DNA of 64,000 bases from Morella rubra (lineage: Eukaryota; Streptophyta; Magnoliopsida; Fagales; Myricaceae), in assembly GCA_003952965.2 (NCBI GenBank), contig CM025856.1, positions 24,623,614-24,687,613 on the forward strand, in the 5' to 3' direction. Numbering within the stretch: position 1 is the first letter of the stretch; each line of letters opens with the position of its first letter. Of this stretch, positions 1 through 11,976 are shown one piece after another. The notes below the pieces were generated by a model that saw only the letters and a program-made list of their open reading frames with translations, ran no database searches and was not told the origin of the DNA. The translations under genes and the position numbers were made by a program.

Positions 1-77
1 AAACACCCAATAGTAATGATAACGAAACATGGGGTTTTCCTCTGCATAATGGAGCATTGACTTAATAAGTCATTGCT

Positions 78-969
78 TTAAAATATATGTATACTCTTGC
101 CATTAAAGATGAAATCACTGATGAGAAGCTTCTCATTCGGAGCCCAGTAGTAAGCTCTCAACCTCACGACATTGGGGTCCTCAAGTTTAGAGTCGTCGTG
201 TTTGAAGCCATTGACACAGAACAACAAGCACAGAACTGGGTTCAATGGCAGTTGCAGCCATTTGAATTGTCTGTCTTTTTCCAATATATGTAAGTGATTA
301 TTAGCACGTAGTCGGTATTTCGCCGCTCAAATTATTGTTTCGGAGATCAAAACTAACTGTCACCGGCAAATTTAGGTGGGCACATTGCCGTAGAACCTGT
401 TTCTCGTGAGAACCAGCCACTGCAACTGCTTGCAATTCTTCACGGTTTCAGGATTGATCCAGAGAGAGAATTGTTTGAGAGATCGAGGTTTTGGAGCTTG
501 GGAAGGTTGCAAATCGAGGAAGGAAGAGAACGAGAGATTGTTATCATGTAAAGGAACATGCTGTGCAGTGAGGTGGCGTTGAAGAGCTGGGAAGGTATGG
601 AGCCGTAGAAATTGTTGGTGCGGAGGTTGAGTCGCCTTAGATAAACCAGGTTCCCGAGCTCGGATGGAATATACCCCCAGAGATTTCTTCCGACCATGGC
701 GATCCCAACTAGAACCTCGTGACGTTCATGCATGAAATGCCGGTCCAATGACACAACATGTCGTCGTTCTCGTTCCAGTCAGAGAAAATCGAGGCATCAG
801 ACGCTCTATCCACGACCGATTTTAGGGAGAGCAAAGACAGGCTGTCTAGGTGAGAGAGCAAGAGAATTTTACTGAGCTTCCAAAATAAACAACCAAGTAG
901 CAGAAGACTACGACCAAGAAGAGGAGGTTCTTGTCCTTTCATTATGGTCAAAACACACAGCATCTTCAA
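78..969 (-). pseudogene. LRR receptor-like kinase fragment, broken (copy 1)
   Basis: Reading from 969 downward there is a hydrophobic signal-like start, then an LRR N-terminal cap with an SDWNENDD...CHWTGISC pattern. After a frame change near 710-754 come LRR repeats (GYIPSELGNLVYLRRLNL, NLPKLQNLDLSNNSLSGS). Further decayed LRRs lie at about 300-440. At 78-284 there is a kinase N-lobe piece containing NVVRLRAYYWAPNEKLLISD. The LRR and kinase pieces are too close together, so the transmembrane and juxtamembrane parts are deleted. The pattern resembles the ZAR1-like LRR-RLK group of plants (family knowledge). At least two frame breaks and in-frame stops make it non-functional. It lies next to an inverted-repeat-like sequence at 1001-1208, so it is probably cargo of a TIR element (see copy 2). 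Confidence 0.8.
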
Positions 970-1000
970 GTGTGTTTAATGTTTAGTCGAATAGTTAGGG

Positions 1001-1208
1001 CAAGGGAGGGGCAATCTGGTCTTTTGTGTAGTCTGGGTGTCACGTGCCCTGCACATATGACGGAAAACGTTCACTTTAATGTTAAATATGGGTCAAAAGG
1101 TGAATTGCAACGTGCCACATAATCATTATGGGGTGAGTTGTCACTAGTTCGAGTACAAGGAGGTATTTGAGATTGCCATGTAAGTTCGTTGGGGATTTTT
1201 GTAATTAA
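1001..1208. repeat. Long TIR-like arm beside RLK fragment (copy 1)
   Basis: This matches 25754-25962 in the same orientation and 24318-24523 in inverted orientation. In copy 2 the inverted pair flanks the RLK pseudogene. The matching left arm of copy 1 would lie before base 1. A T-rich run follows at 1210-1226. Confidence 0.65.
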
Positions 1209-1638
1209 TCTTTTTTTTTTTTTTTTGTAAATGAAAGTTAACAGAATGATTTGCTTAACAAAAATTAAAACTTCAAAAACCTCTACAATTAATTTGAAAA
1301 CAAAAATTAAGGACGATTTGTTTAAATAAATCAAAATTTGGAAACCAAAATAGGTTCTGAACCTTAAATTTGATACAAGAGTTCTGGCCTGCTTATGTAC
1401 CCTATCCTATATGTAGGTACTTACATAACTTTCTTGCGTAGATGTATATTTGTATAGCGTGCTGCCTAGCCTAGAGATGTATCTTGGTTTCTTTGGGCAT
1501 GATACCCATGCAATTGCAACACCAGCTGGGATTGTATTTCTAAACATCGGCTGCAATTTCCACTTGCTTGAATTCAGGGTGAAAATGAAATTTACAGAAA
1601 TAAATTTTTATTCTAAGCAAAATTTAGCAATAAATTAA
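1209..1638. other. Non-coding stretch of the duplication
   Basis: No supportable gene. It holds a T-run and A/T-rich sequence shared with copy 2. The hAT empty site attgcaac is at 1513-1520; in copy 2 the same 8 bp are duplicated around the hAT element. Confidence 0.7.
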
Positions 1639-1806
1639 GAGAATTGCTTGGTATTTTTCTTAGATTCTTCCCAGGTTCTTTTAAGAAAAATCCAACAGTT
1701 TAAAATTAATTTTAGAAGTGGATCCTATACATTCAGAGATCTTGAACCGTTAGATTTTTTCTAGAAGAACTTGAGAAGAACCCAAGAAAAACACCAAACA
1801 TTTCTC
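1639..1806. mobile_element. Mutator-type MITE a, 168 bp
   Basis: The ends are inverted repeats: gagaattgcttggt at the left and accaaacatttctc at the right. The interior is also largely palindromic. It is flanked by a perfect 9-bp target duplication, ataaattaa, at 1630-1638 and 1807-1815. Copy 2 has a single ataaattaa and no insert near 36213. A 9-bp duplication is typical of Mutator-like elements. No coding capacity. Confidence 0.85.
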
Positions 1807-1830
1807 ATAAATTAAATAAAACTCTTTAAT

Positions 1831-1976
1831 GAGTAATGTTTGGTGTCCTTCCTGGGTTCTTTAGGTTCTTCTGAGAAGAATCCAACGGTTCAGGAAGTGG
1901 GCTAAAAGATCTTGAGCCGTTAGATTCTTCCCAGAAGAACCTAAGAAGAACCCAGGACGGACACCAAACATTTCTC
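1831..1976. mobile_element. Mutator-type MITE b, 146 bp
   Basis: A second, related palindromic element. Its ends are gagtaatgtttggtgt and acaccaaacatttctc. It is flanked by a perfect 9-bp target duplication, ctctttaat, at 1822-1830 and 1977-1985. It is absent from copy 2 and lies only 24 bp from MITE a. The internal motifs resemble MITE a, so both come from one family but inserted separately. Confidence 0.85.
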
Positions 1977-2442
1977 CTCTTTAATCTTTCCTTTCGGTCC
2001 CACCAATCAAATTCACCCGATTATATCATAGAATTTGTTTTTTGCTCTGATTTCCGAAAAACGCAAAACAGAAAAGAAAGTAGCCGTTTATTTTTTTTAG
2101 CCGTTGTACGACGGCTAAAAAAAAATAAAAATCCCAACCATTTGAATGTATGTGCTGGCCACTCATTCTTTCTTTCGACCGCAACAGCTAGGGCTAAGGG
2201 AAAAAAAAAAACAGAACAGCTACCGGTTTGGAGAGAGAGAGAGGGAGGCGTGGGAGAGAGAAAATGGAGGAGCACCGAAGGGGAAGATTGGGCGCTCGAG
2301 ACTTCTTTTGGGAATTATTTAGCAAAAAAGAGTATTTCCTTCTTCCTCTGAACTTATGATTTTGGTTAGTTCCCCCTGTTTTTCCGGGTAGATTTGGTGA
2401 GGCATCTAACACGAGACGATTGTGAATCAAATAGAAAAGTGA

Positions 2443-2908
2443 AAGGAGGAAGAGCATCAGAAGCTTCTTGAAGTCTTAAAGCTGTATGCTCGTGGTCAGC
2501 GTCAAATTGAAGGTAAGCCCCGCATTTGATCATTATTTCCAAGTAATTTCAGATATGTTGTCTGCCAAGTCAAAGTGAAGTCACTCTTATCCCATCATGA
2601 AGCACAGACTCAACAATTTCTTCTTTCTACTTGTCATAGGAGTGCTTGGAGAAGCAGCAGCGATGGGAGGCGATTCCCTTCGTTGTATGTGGGTAATGGT
2701 GGTCCTTCGTGTTGGCGTGTATACCTTCGTCTTCATCTTCATCCTCTTCACCCAATACTGCTTCTGCGAGGCTTTACATCAGCGGTTAGCTTTCACATTT
2801 CATTCAAATCCTAGCCATGGTTGTGCGTTCAGCAATATTTCGCTCTCTCCCTTTCATGCTTTTGTGATTTATGGTGAATTGGCATTGCTTCGAGTTACAA
2901 ATGATTGA
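2443..2908 (+). pseudogene. Possible two-exon small membrane-protein gene, start lost (copy 1)
   Basis: In copy 2 an ATG opens a 70-nt exon ending in a consensus donor (GAAG|GTAAGC), and a following open exon starts after ATAG. Here the same exon lies at 2443-2512, but its ATG reads AAG, and exon 2 lies at 2640-2908. The predicted second exon is hydrophobic in the middle (a long V/L/F/I run before QYCFCEALHQ). A GA-rich 5'-UTR-like tract lies at 2228-2265. I do not recognise the family. The gene could also be a fragment of a larger gene whose remaining exons were not duplicated. Lesion: loss of the initiator codon relative to copy 2. Confidence 0.3.
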
Positions 2909-3221
2909 TTTCTGAAAGATTAAACCAGAGAAAGTGCTTTGCATTCTGATCATGGATCGTTTTTCCGGTCTTGGTTTTAAAATCAATAGCTTGGCCAGTT
3001 AGATTATACAAAGTTGTAATGTGGGGCATACAAGTGCATCTCCAGCATTTTTCTTATATCCATTTCATTAGATTCCCAAGTTTGTTTTAATCTTTCGTAC
3101 TCCTATTTCAACAACATTTTGATTGTCCACATTCTTAGTTTAGTCGGAATGTTTAATTTATTTTGCCTCCAATGTAATTAAATTTAATCTTTGGTTTTCT
3201 CATTGTACCGATTAGATTAAA

Positions 3222-5724
3222 ACATGAAAGTCAGAAATGTAGTTTAAATAATGTAAGAGTATATAGCCGAACAAAACAAGACGATAATATGTATGCATGG
3301 TTTAATACAGGGCCAAAGAGAAAGCCAGAAAGTGAAAGAAAACAACATATCAGCTAGAGTTCTTCCCACCCAGCATCAGATGAAGGAGTGACACTCTTCT
3401 CCTTCTGGCTTCAATCACATATGTGCAAGAACTTGCTCATACAACATGAAATTCACACTGTTAACTTGGTTCATCCAGCAATACAGATTTCTTTTCCCAC
3501 TTAGGTCAGCATTTATGACACCAGACTAAACTTATCTTTGCATATTTTGTTTCTACTTTTTTTCTTAACAAATAGACAAAATGCCCTCTTCTGGTCATCT
3601 CAGCTCTATAATCACCAAACAATTCAACCACTTCAGGTTTGTACTCAGTTGCGTTTACTACAGAAAATAGCAGAACGAGATTTCAGTCAAACTTTTTCAG
3701 TTGTAGATGCACTGTATCCACTCCTATTCACACACATACAAACTGGTGCTCGTAAAATCCTAAATTCTTCTAAATTGTAAAAACCAACTTAATAGCCAAC
3801 AACCAATCACTCAGAACACAGTGGAAGCAGCGTTCTAATTTCGCCACCACAATGCGATGATCAACATACACTTACATTAAGAACAACAGAACCTTCAAAT
3901 CCCAGAGCAAACAATTAAGCCTCCATTCAGCATTGCAACTCAACACAGCAATCGCCTCATTCTCCAAACAATGACTCTCATTCCCCACACAGCATTTAAC
4001 TTAGTGAGCCTATCTAAAAACAAACACATATCATCCCACCCAAATTATCAGGTACTGAAGTACAAACTCTTCAATTCCAGCCAAAGCGAAGTAAAAGAAA
4101 GAACGAAAAATAAAAAGAAGTGATAATGAACTTGAGAGTAAAATGGAAACAATCGGAGACAAACGGAAGTGGATATTGCGCATCTGAGAGGCGAAATTGG
4201 GAGAGCAGAGACATACCAAGAGAGAAGCCTTGGATCTGGAAGAGTCGAGTGTCGTTAGGGTTTTCTGATGGTGATGGAAGGCAATGGGAGAGAGTCGCAG
4301 TGCCAGGACGACTCCGTGGGGACTCTAGCCAACACCAAGGAGGCAGTGAGGCACTGAAGACACTCCTCGCCCTCCACTTTCCTTTTTTATTTTTTTGCCC
4401 TTTTCTGCGCTCATCTATAATCATGATTCAACCACTTCAGGTGTACTCAGTTGCGTTTACTACAGAAAATAGCAGAACGAGATTTAGTCAAACCACTGCA
4501 TCTGGTGCTCGGTCTTAATAATCACTACAGTGGAAGCAGCGTTCTAATTTCGCCACCACAATGCGATGATTTTCAAATTTTCCATTCAGCATTGCAACTT
4601 CGCCTCATTCTCCAAACAATGGCCTTAGTGAGCTACTGAAGCTTATAGTGGAACAATTACATATTTTGAGAGGGTACATACCAAGAGAGAAGCCACAAGA
4701 GTATATTGGTTTGTCGCAGTATCCGTTCTTGAGGCATGAAGGTATATGATGTTTATGCATATAAGTTTCCCTCCAGCGACCTCCAATTTGGTCCACAGCA
4801 CTGCCCATGCCCGTTAGAAGACAAGCATCTCTCCCCAATTACAGTGTCAGCCTCAGATTTTGACTCGCATTGCATTTCAAAATCTCCATGCTCGGCTTAT
4901 AGGCTATTACATTTTTGGTAATAAAAAAACACAAATATGTTTTTAGCTATTTTCCAAGGCAAAAATAGTTAGCTATAGCCTACAATAATGAGACCAATTA
5001 GGGTGGGATAAACAAGGGGTCACATCATTAAGGATTTTTGGATATTCTCCATAGGTATATGTGTGTGTTTTTTTGGTGCAAAAGACATGAGAGTAACATT
5101 TTGGCTTTTGGGTAATTCCAAAAGAACTCGAACAAAGGAAATAGCAAGATGCTATAAACAACTTAAAAGGCTCCCACTAGTATTTGTTTCCATTTAATGT
5201 AAGTTGACTTAATCGAATTCATGTATTTTGTTTTATGCAGCAACTTTCTCCAACCAAAAAGAACCCAGCATCCGGAAGAAAAAGAAGCCTACTCTTGAGA
5301 TTCTTTTCAATTGATTGTTTAATTTCATAAAAAAATAAATATAACAAATAATAAATGTTGTGGGATTTATATTGTTCAATAATTATATAAATAATATTAA
5401 ATGATGTATGGTTGGTAGACCGTGTCCTTCTTCCTCCAAAATTAAAATTGAATAATCTTATTTGAACAACAAATGAAAAACTTTACTCATGTGGTATTCT
5501 TCTTTGTATAATCACTAGTTATCCCAAAAATTTAAACAATTAAGAAAATTTTAAAGTGTTACGAATGTGCAAATTTAGTTGTTTGATATATATTTTGTTA
5601 CATCCTTTTAGATCAACCAATTTTCTGTCCATGATTGTTAGACCTAACGATGGCGATATACAGAGGTATTGAGCTAATTGTTTCAATATTTTTTGTTGCC
5701 TATCAAACTAGCCTTGTTCCCGAT
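3222..5724. other. Decayed gene-like and repeat debris
   Basis: No intact gene. Sequence at 3640-3700 and 3820-3860 recurs at 4430-4500 and 4527-4575. The string taccaagagagaagcc recurs at about 4213 and 4678, showing an internal duplication. On the minus strand the tract around 4220-4400 looks like a 5'-UTR exon ending in a donor (CTCTTG|GTATGT). A short minus-strand open tail at about 3340-3400 after an AG could be a last exon. These are weak hints of a dead gene on the minus strand. The rest is A/T-rich without signal. Confidence 0.35.
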
Positions 5725-6990
5725 TGTTAGAATTATGCCCTCAAAATCAGTTTTATTTAAAGATGATTATATGATAATTATTTATTTTGTGTTTATCACA
5801 TATGTTTATTTATTTATGGGTATTGTGTTGTGGCATAAGATGTCACACAGTTTTATTGTTAAGTGACATTGTAGAAAGTCATGCCAATGATTAATGAATC
5901 AAAAGCGGAGAGTATGACTTTTCGGATTCTTGTTTACTTGACGTTTGTTCTAGACCAAGGTACATGTTTATGTATATAGGTCTACACTTGTTGTGCCTCT
6001 ATTGAATAGGATGATGGACTCTGTCATTGAGGTGGTGACCTTAAGCAAACGAGTGGATGCATTGTAAGAGTACATGCATTGAACGGGATCAAATATGAAT
6101 ATCTTCTAGAAGTGATCACCGATGGTGAGAATGATATTCAGTACAATCGACTTATAGTATCCTTAGACCTGAGAAGTTTGTATGGAATTGTTTGTTGTAT
6201 ATTTGTCCTCTGACCAAGTCATTTGGTAATGATCTTTATAGGTCAAATATTCGGGACAAAGTTGGGTCTTGTATATAGTAAATAGTTTTGTATAAATGTT
6301 CAATAAGGAATCCACCAGTCTCATAACGAGATAGTATATTCAGTAAATTTGTATGGGGTTGAACTCTGAAAAATTACTGGCCATTGTAATTAATAAATTA
6401 TTTTGAAAACAATTTGGGAGTTCAACAAATTACAGATTGGAATTAAGAATTATATGAGCTAGGGATTTAATCGGTGATATTATTCTGATTCTATTGGCTC
6501 ATGTGGAATATAGAATGGTGGAAGGATAAATAAGTTAATACTGTTGGCAAAAGGGATTTCACAAATCAATATCAAAATTCTCGGGGGTGAATTGTAATAT
6601 GTTGATGGACTTGATTACAATTAGTAGAAGCCTAAAATTCGGAATAAAAAAATATAAGGGAGTTAATGGAAAAAGAGTTTTTTCATGTGATCCTACGGCC
6701 GAGTTTTGAGATCCCTAACGATCCCATGCATATCACAGCTAGGGTTTTCATATATAAGGATAGCTATGAGATAGTCTACCCTAGTAGAATTAAATGGACT
6801 AATTGTTAGTTTAAGAGTTGGCCATCAAGACTCAAAAAAACCCTAAGATAGTTGTGAGCGTGGAGAGGAAGGAGGCAGAACACTTGAGCTGCTATTGTGG
6901 AATCTCGGGATTGTGAGTTCAACAAGAACCTGAAGATTATCGAAGAATTCTCAGGATCTAAGAAGAGAATTGGTAAGTTAATTTTCCGCA
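5725..6990 (+). repeat. Dispersed repeat, probably LTR-derived
   Basis: The segment from ttatgccctcaaaatcag through gaatgatattcag is related to the reverse complement of about 9060-9470, with diverged but colinear blocks. Examples are catgccaatgattaatgaatca, cttttcggattcttgtt, gtgcctctattg and taagagtacatgcatt. It continues into a TATA-containing tract (catatataagga near 6750). No LTR pair, primer site or ORF is visible, so it may be a solo LTR or fragment. Confidence 0.5.
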
Positions 6991-9055
6991 GATAAACTTT
7001 CACCGATAACATAGAATAAAAATTTGAGCATAATAATCATAATAAAATGTTTTTATTATGATTTAGAATACTGGACAATGCGATAGAAATTTGACAATTC
7101 TTTTCCTTTTTCTTATTGTTTTAATACATTTATTAAAAAAAGAAGAAAAAAAGAAGAAAAAAGTAACTAGGTATATCTTTATGTATTCATTCTTATTCTG
7201 CCCTTCTATTAGCGTAAAAGCTTGGAACTTTTTTGTTGAAACAATTTTTGAATTTCGTAACTAGTCATATTATTCTCTTTGTTTAATCATCAGGTGAAAA
7301 ATTGGACTTTTATCATTTTTTTAATTACATCCTTTTCCATTTAAGGTTGTGCTTGCAAACCCAACATTTTTAAAAAAATTTAAGAATACTCTGAAATTGA
7401 GGTAGTTTAGAGTTTTATTAAATTTTCAAAAAAATTAATGAAAAATAGAATTTTATGAAAGTGAGTGAAAAAGTAAAGATAAAGATTATTTGAGTGAAAT
7501 TGTTATATTTGTAGTATAAATAGATTATTTGATGGGGAAATAAATGATTTTGAAAACTTTTTATTATTATTTTTTTAGTTAAAATAGTTTGAATTAAGGG
7601 TGTACAGTGATCGGTTTGTATTTGTATTTAATATTTTTCAATATTTTAAATTTACAAACACTACTAAATTTCTCAAATATTACTCCGGCTGTGTTTGAGA
7701 ATATGCTTGATTACACTCCTGCCCTCTGCAAATCCGTTACCAATGTCGAACGGATAAGATTGGCGATTCTCGTTCTCAGTGGGCCCCACGTAAAAAACAA
7801 CGGTACTCTCAAAAGTCAAATCAACCATGCCCGTTATATGAGAATATTATTATGGGGTTTGATCTTTTCCAGAGTAATATGGCTTTCATTATATTCTATG
7901 GAAATTATTTGGAGCTTTAACCTGAACAATCGCATCCCCATTATGCCCGTGGACATGCTTCTTGAATATAGATAGTTGAATCTCGCCTAAATTAGAAGAT
8001 TCTGCTTGTGAATGCGCTTCTAAAGAAACGTGGGAAAAGTAATGGAAATTATGCCTACCTCATGCATGGAGCTTGATAAAAATTATTACTTAAAATTGTA
8101 AAAAATATGTTAACGTAACTGATACATTAATTGATGCATATTTTAGATCTTTAATATAAAGAACGATTAGACTTTGTGGAAAAAAAAAATAATAATCAAA
8201 TCTCATCCACCAAAACTCTAAGAAATCTTTTAAAGATTGAACGATCGGAGTCGAAGAGGAAGGGAGAACGCGTTGATCGTTGAATCAAAGTAGCCTAAGC
8301 ATGTTATCTCATTGGAATTCACGCACATGTACAGTTCTCGAGAGAGTTTTTAGAGAGAGAAACTTTTTCTTATCTCACGCTCGTTTGTCTCTTTTTCAAA
8401 TGAAAGTTTTTGAGTTTATATAATGGCTCACTCGAAATTTCAACTATGTTTATGCGTGAGAATTTTGTGGACTTCAAATCTTGGCTACATGTTCATCATG
8501 AAAAACTCTTTTTCATCAACTCCCTTGTATTTTGTATTATAAATGTATGAGCTTCAACATATTGTGATCATGTCTATTAATATATCACAATTGACCCCAA
8601 GATAATTATATTGTATTTGTAAAATTGCTTTTGTTAACTATTATTTACTTGTTTATCTTCTACCACACTATATTCCACAAGAACCTTCAAATTAGAATGA
8701 TATCACTGATAAAATCTCCAGTTCATATAATTCTTAATTCTCAGTCTGTATTGGACTCCCATAAAGTTTCAAAAACAATTTTCTCAAATAAATATATTTT
8801 TACTATATATATATATATATATATAAGAGTAAACAAAAAATGTGAAACCCTTTTTCACAAAAATCATTGTGCAACGTTTTTCATTTGAGTCCAACATTAT
8901 AAAGACATAATGAATATACTGTTTCAACAAGAGACGAGTGGATTCCATATTGAGTAGTTACACAAATCCACTTGTTATCTACAAAAGTCTAACATTATTT
9001 GAGATATTTGATTTACGAAAATCATCACTAAAATACTTAGTCAAAGCACAAGCAC
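6991..9055. other. A/T-rich non-coding stretch
   Basis: No supportable gene. The plus-strand open frame at 7607-7975 has no recognisable domain and sits in A/T-rich sequence. A (TA)n microsatellite lies at 8804-8825. Nothing else is visible. Confidence 0.5.
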
Positions 9056-9475
9056 ATAACAAACAAATATGCATAACTCTCGAAGATCCAAGGACAACAT
9101 AAGTTAATTGTCTTGAATATCATTCTATATATAAGTGATCATTTTTATAAGGTATTCATGTTGGATCCAGTTTAGTGCATGTACTCTTATACTACACCCA
9201 CTCGTTTGCTAATAGAGGCACAATGGGCGTAGACATATTTATACCTTATTATATATCTCGTCTAGCATAGTGAGTCAACAAGTATCCGAAAAATCATACT
9301 TTTCTACCTTTGATTCATTAATCATCGGCCTGATTTTTCTATTACTCAACAATATTTCGTATAGACATCTAATGTCATTATAAGTACCTAATATTTTTAT
9401 AAACAACATATACAAATGATTAATCAATAGCAATAATTATCTCATAATTATTTCAAATAGTTAGTTTTGAGGGCA
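9056..9475 (-). repeat. Dispersed repeat, inverted relative of 5725-6150
   Basis: On the minus strand this reads from tatgccctcaaaactaac through gatgattaatgaatcaaa, atttttcggatacttgtt, tgtgcctctattagcaaac and taagagtacatgcac. These are the same ordered blocks as at 5725-6150 on plus. It is diverged and lacks coding capacity. Confidence 0.5.
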
Positions 9476-9641
9476 TACATCTAATATTGATAAATAACAA
9501 TATTTATAATTTTTATTTTTATTTTATAATATTTATAAAAGTTGATGTGCAACCATACTAAAATAGACCAACTAGCAAGTTAAAACAAACTAGGCTGAAG
9601 CCATGGGGGACAAGGCCCCAAACTCCGAAAAATTAAGATTT

Positions 9642-9802
9642 GGAGAAAATATACTTTTTACCCACAAATTATCACGTGTTTTATACATTGCACCATAAAC
9701 TACTATGTTTGAGACATTGTATCCACAAACTACCCATCCCTAAAAATGGCAGTTTATGATGCAAAGTGCAACATTGTTTGTGAGTAAAAAATATATTTTT
9801 CC
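9642..9802. mobile_element. Palindromic MITE, about 160 bp
   Basis: The left end, ggagaaaatatacttttt, matches the inverted right end, ggaaaaatatatttttta. The inversion continues inward (cccacaaa / tttgtgag and ataaactac / gcagtttat). No clear target duplication was found, so the family is unassigned. Confidence 0.55.
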
Positions 9803-10110
9803 ATGTTTTTGTTTAAAATTAGATTTTTTTAATATTTTTTATATTGATCCCCCAAAAGTTACTATATTATTGTTTGGCTCTTAAAAATAATATCCAGACC
9901 TTGCTTTGATACAGAGATATAGAATAAATATTTGAAGTTGTCCCGTATAACTAAAACACTTGAGTCTTAATAAAAAACATGAAAAATACATAGTCGTTAA
10001 TATTGACAGTCTGTAACACATCCTTCACGTTTTCTTTTTTGTTTTGGTTTTCCTTGTATTGTTCGGAGAATCGGAAAATAGGAAGCTGATTTTCGAGTTT
10101 TGAGAAAAAG

Positions 10111-10426
10111 TATCGATGTAGAAGGAAAAACTCAATATTCCAATAATGAAGAATGATTACATTCCCCTCAATATATATATATATATATATATGATAATAC
10201 TCATCTATTTTAGGGATATTTACAACTTACCTAAGAAAGAATCAAAACTTCCTTAAACATAAAGCTATAAAAAGTGGAAACTCATATCTACGGATTTGGT
10301 AACAGACTACCAAATCCCCTAAAATCATGGGATAAGAAAATATGATCTGTTAGCTGTAGATCTCCTCAATCTTAGCCCCTAACATTGCCGACAGATCATC
10401 AAATTAAATCTCCCTATAATTCTACA
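10111..10426 (-). repeat. 3' LTR of copia element
   Basis: 316 bp. On the element strand it starts TGTAGAATTATAGGG and ends in ATCGATA next to the flanking cttttt. It includes an (AT)n expansion near 10168-10191 that is absent from the other LTR. Confidence 0.9.
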
Positions 10427-10437
10427 CTCCCCCTCAA
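10427..10437 (-). promoter_or_regulatory. Polypurine tract of copia element
   Basis: The minus strand reads TTGAGGGGGAG immediately before the 3' LTR start TGTAGAAT, as expected for the plus-strand primer. Confidence 0.85.
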
Positions 10438-10935
10438 GCTGGGCGGTAAATATTTATTAACCCCATCTTGGAACTCAGATCATCAAACACTTTTCTCGGT
10501 AGAGCCTTGGTAAGAATGTCAACTGTTTGAAGGCATGTAGGCACGTACAACATCTTGATTATTCCTTCCTCTATCTTCTCCTTTATGAAATGTCGATCAA
10601 TTTCCACATGTTTTGTTCTATCATGATGTACTAGATTTTTGGCAATGTTGATTGCTGACTGATTATCACAGAACATTTTCATAGGTTCTTCATCTGAAAT
10701 CTTTAATTCCTTTAGCACCCTTCTTAACCATATTCCCTCACAAATGCAGTGTGCCATTGCTCGGAATTCAGCTTCTGCACTGCTCCTTGACACCACTGAT
10801 TGCTTCTTACTTCTCCATGTGACCAGATTACCCCACACATATGTGCAGTACCCTGAAGTTGATCTCCGGTCTTGTACTGATCCTGCCCAATCTGCATCGC
10901 TAAACACTTCAATATCTCTTCTTTGGTTCTTCTAA
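10434..10935 (-). pseudogene. Copia RNase H domain
   Basis: Minus-strand frame with FSDADWAGS, then STSGYCTYVWGNLVTWRSKK, SSAEAEFRAMA, a CDNQSAINIAKN block and HIEIDRHF-like VEIDRHFIKEK. The acidic residues in SDADW, AEAEF and CDNQS are the RNase H metal ligands in this family. It is the C-terminal end of the pol polyprotein and stops at the PPT. It is separated from RT by a frameshift near 10935-11014, so the polyprotein is not continuous. Confidence 0.93.
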
Positions 10936-11013
10936 AAAAATAATCCTTTACCTGGTGTTAGTTTCAGGTATCTCAGGATTCTATACACAGCCTCCATGTG
11001 TTCTTCATTTGGA

Positions 11014-11950
11014 TTATTCATGAATTGACTTCACTGTGCTGACAGAAAAACCAATATCTGGTCGTGTGTGAGATAGGTATATTAGTTTACCCACTAATCT
11101 TTGGTATCTCCCTTTATCCACGGGTGCACAATTTTCCTTAGCTCCTAGTTTGGTTGTTGGATCCATGGGAGTATCTGCCGGCTTACACCCGAGCATTCCA
11201 GTCTCTTTTAAGAGATCCAGAACATATTTTCTTTGTGAGACAGAGATTCCCTTTCTTGACCTTGCAATCTCCATACCTAGGAAGTATTTGAGATTCCCAA
11301 GGTCCTTGATCTCAAATTCTGCAGCTAGAAAACTTTTGATGGTGTGGATTTCCTCTTCATAGTCTCCTGTTAGAATTATGTCGTCCACATATACAATGAG
11401 GACAGCAAGCTTTCCTGTAGGAGAGTGTTTAACAAATAGAGTATGGTCAGTCTGACATTGAGAGTAGCCATGTTTCTTAACTACCTTTGTGAATCTTTCA
11501 AACCAGGCTCTTGGAGATTGCTTGAGCCCATATAGAGATCTCCTAAGTTTACAAACTTTGTTGCGTGTAGTTTGTGTCTCAAATCCTGGAGGAATTTCCA
11601 TGTAAACTTCTTCAGCTAGGTTCCCATTTAGGAAGGCATTCTTGACATCTAGTTGGTGGAGAGGCCAGTCAAGGTTTGCAGCCAAAGATAGTAGAACCTG
11701 AACTGTGTTTAACTTGGCTACAGGGGCAAATGTCTCCTCATAGTCGATTCCATATGATTGGGTGAATCCCTTTGCAACTAGTCGTGCCTTGAATCGATTA
11801 ACACTCCCATCTTCATTATATTTGACTGTGAAGATCCATTTGCAGCCTACTGGGCGTTTTCCGGCTGGTAATTCTGAGATTTCCCAGGTTCCATTTTTTT
11901 CAAGTGCATGAATTTCTTCATACACTGCTGATTTCCACTCAGGTGAGCCG
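11014..11950 (-). pseudogene. Copia reverse transcriptase domain
   Basis: A 303-codon open stretch with the usual copia RT blocks: WIFTVKYNEDGSVNRFKARL, GIDYEETFAPVAKLNTVQVL, QLDVKNAFLNGNL, LYGLKQSPRAWF, then the catalytic YVDD in LIVYVDDIILTG and the SQRKYVLDLL tail. It is preceded in frame by a TAG after NLDNI (near 11979), which cuts it off from the integrase, and loses frame after SFSVSTV-like sequence near 11014. The active-site YVDD is intact. Confidence 0.95.
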
Positions 11951-11976
11951 AGAGCTTCTTGTATATTATTAGGAAC

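Larger units (their letters stand above)
1..3221. repeat. Segmental duplication, copy 1
   Basis: This stretch aligns nearly base for base with 24754-26272 plus 36091-37449. It continues left of the window because copy 2 matches from base 1 onward. The right boundary is near 3221, where the two copies stop matching after a shared attagattaa. Differences are scattered SNPs and small indels, two MITEs present only here (1639-1976), and a hAT element present only in copy 2. About 19 bp near 3025-3050 is missing from copy 2, between short cat repeats. Both copies lie in the same orientation, about 24.7 kb apart. Confidence 0.93.

Noticed and set aside
87..293. Plus-strand open frame of 68 codons
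   Set aside because: It is antisense to the kinase-like piece of the RLK pseudogene and has no recognisable domain.
2021..2457. Overlapping open frames on both strands
   Set aside because: Low-complexity GA/CT-rich translation from a UTR-like tract, with no domain.
7607..7975. 122-codon plus-strand open frame
   Set aside because: A/T-rich, hydrophobic by composition, no homology pattern, no neighbouring splice or promoter signals.
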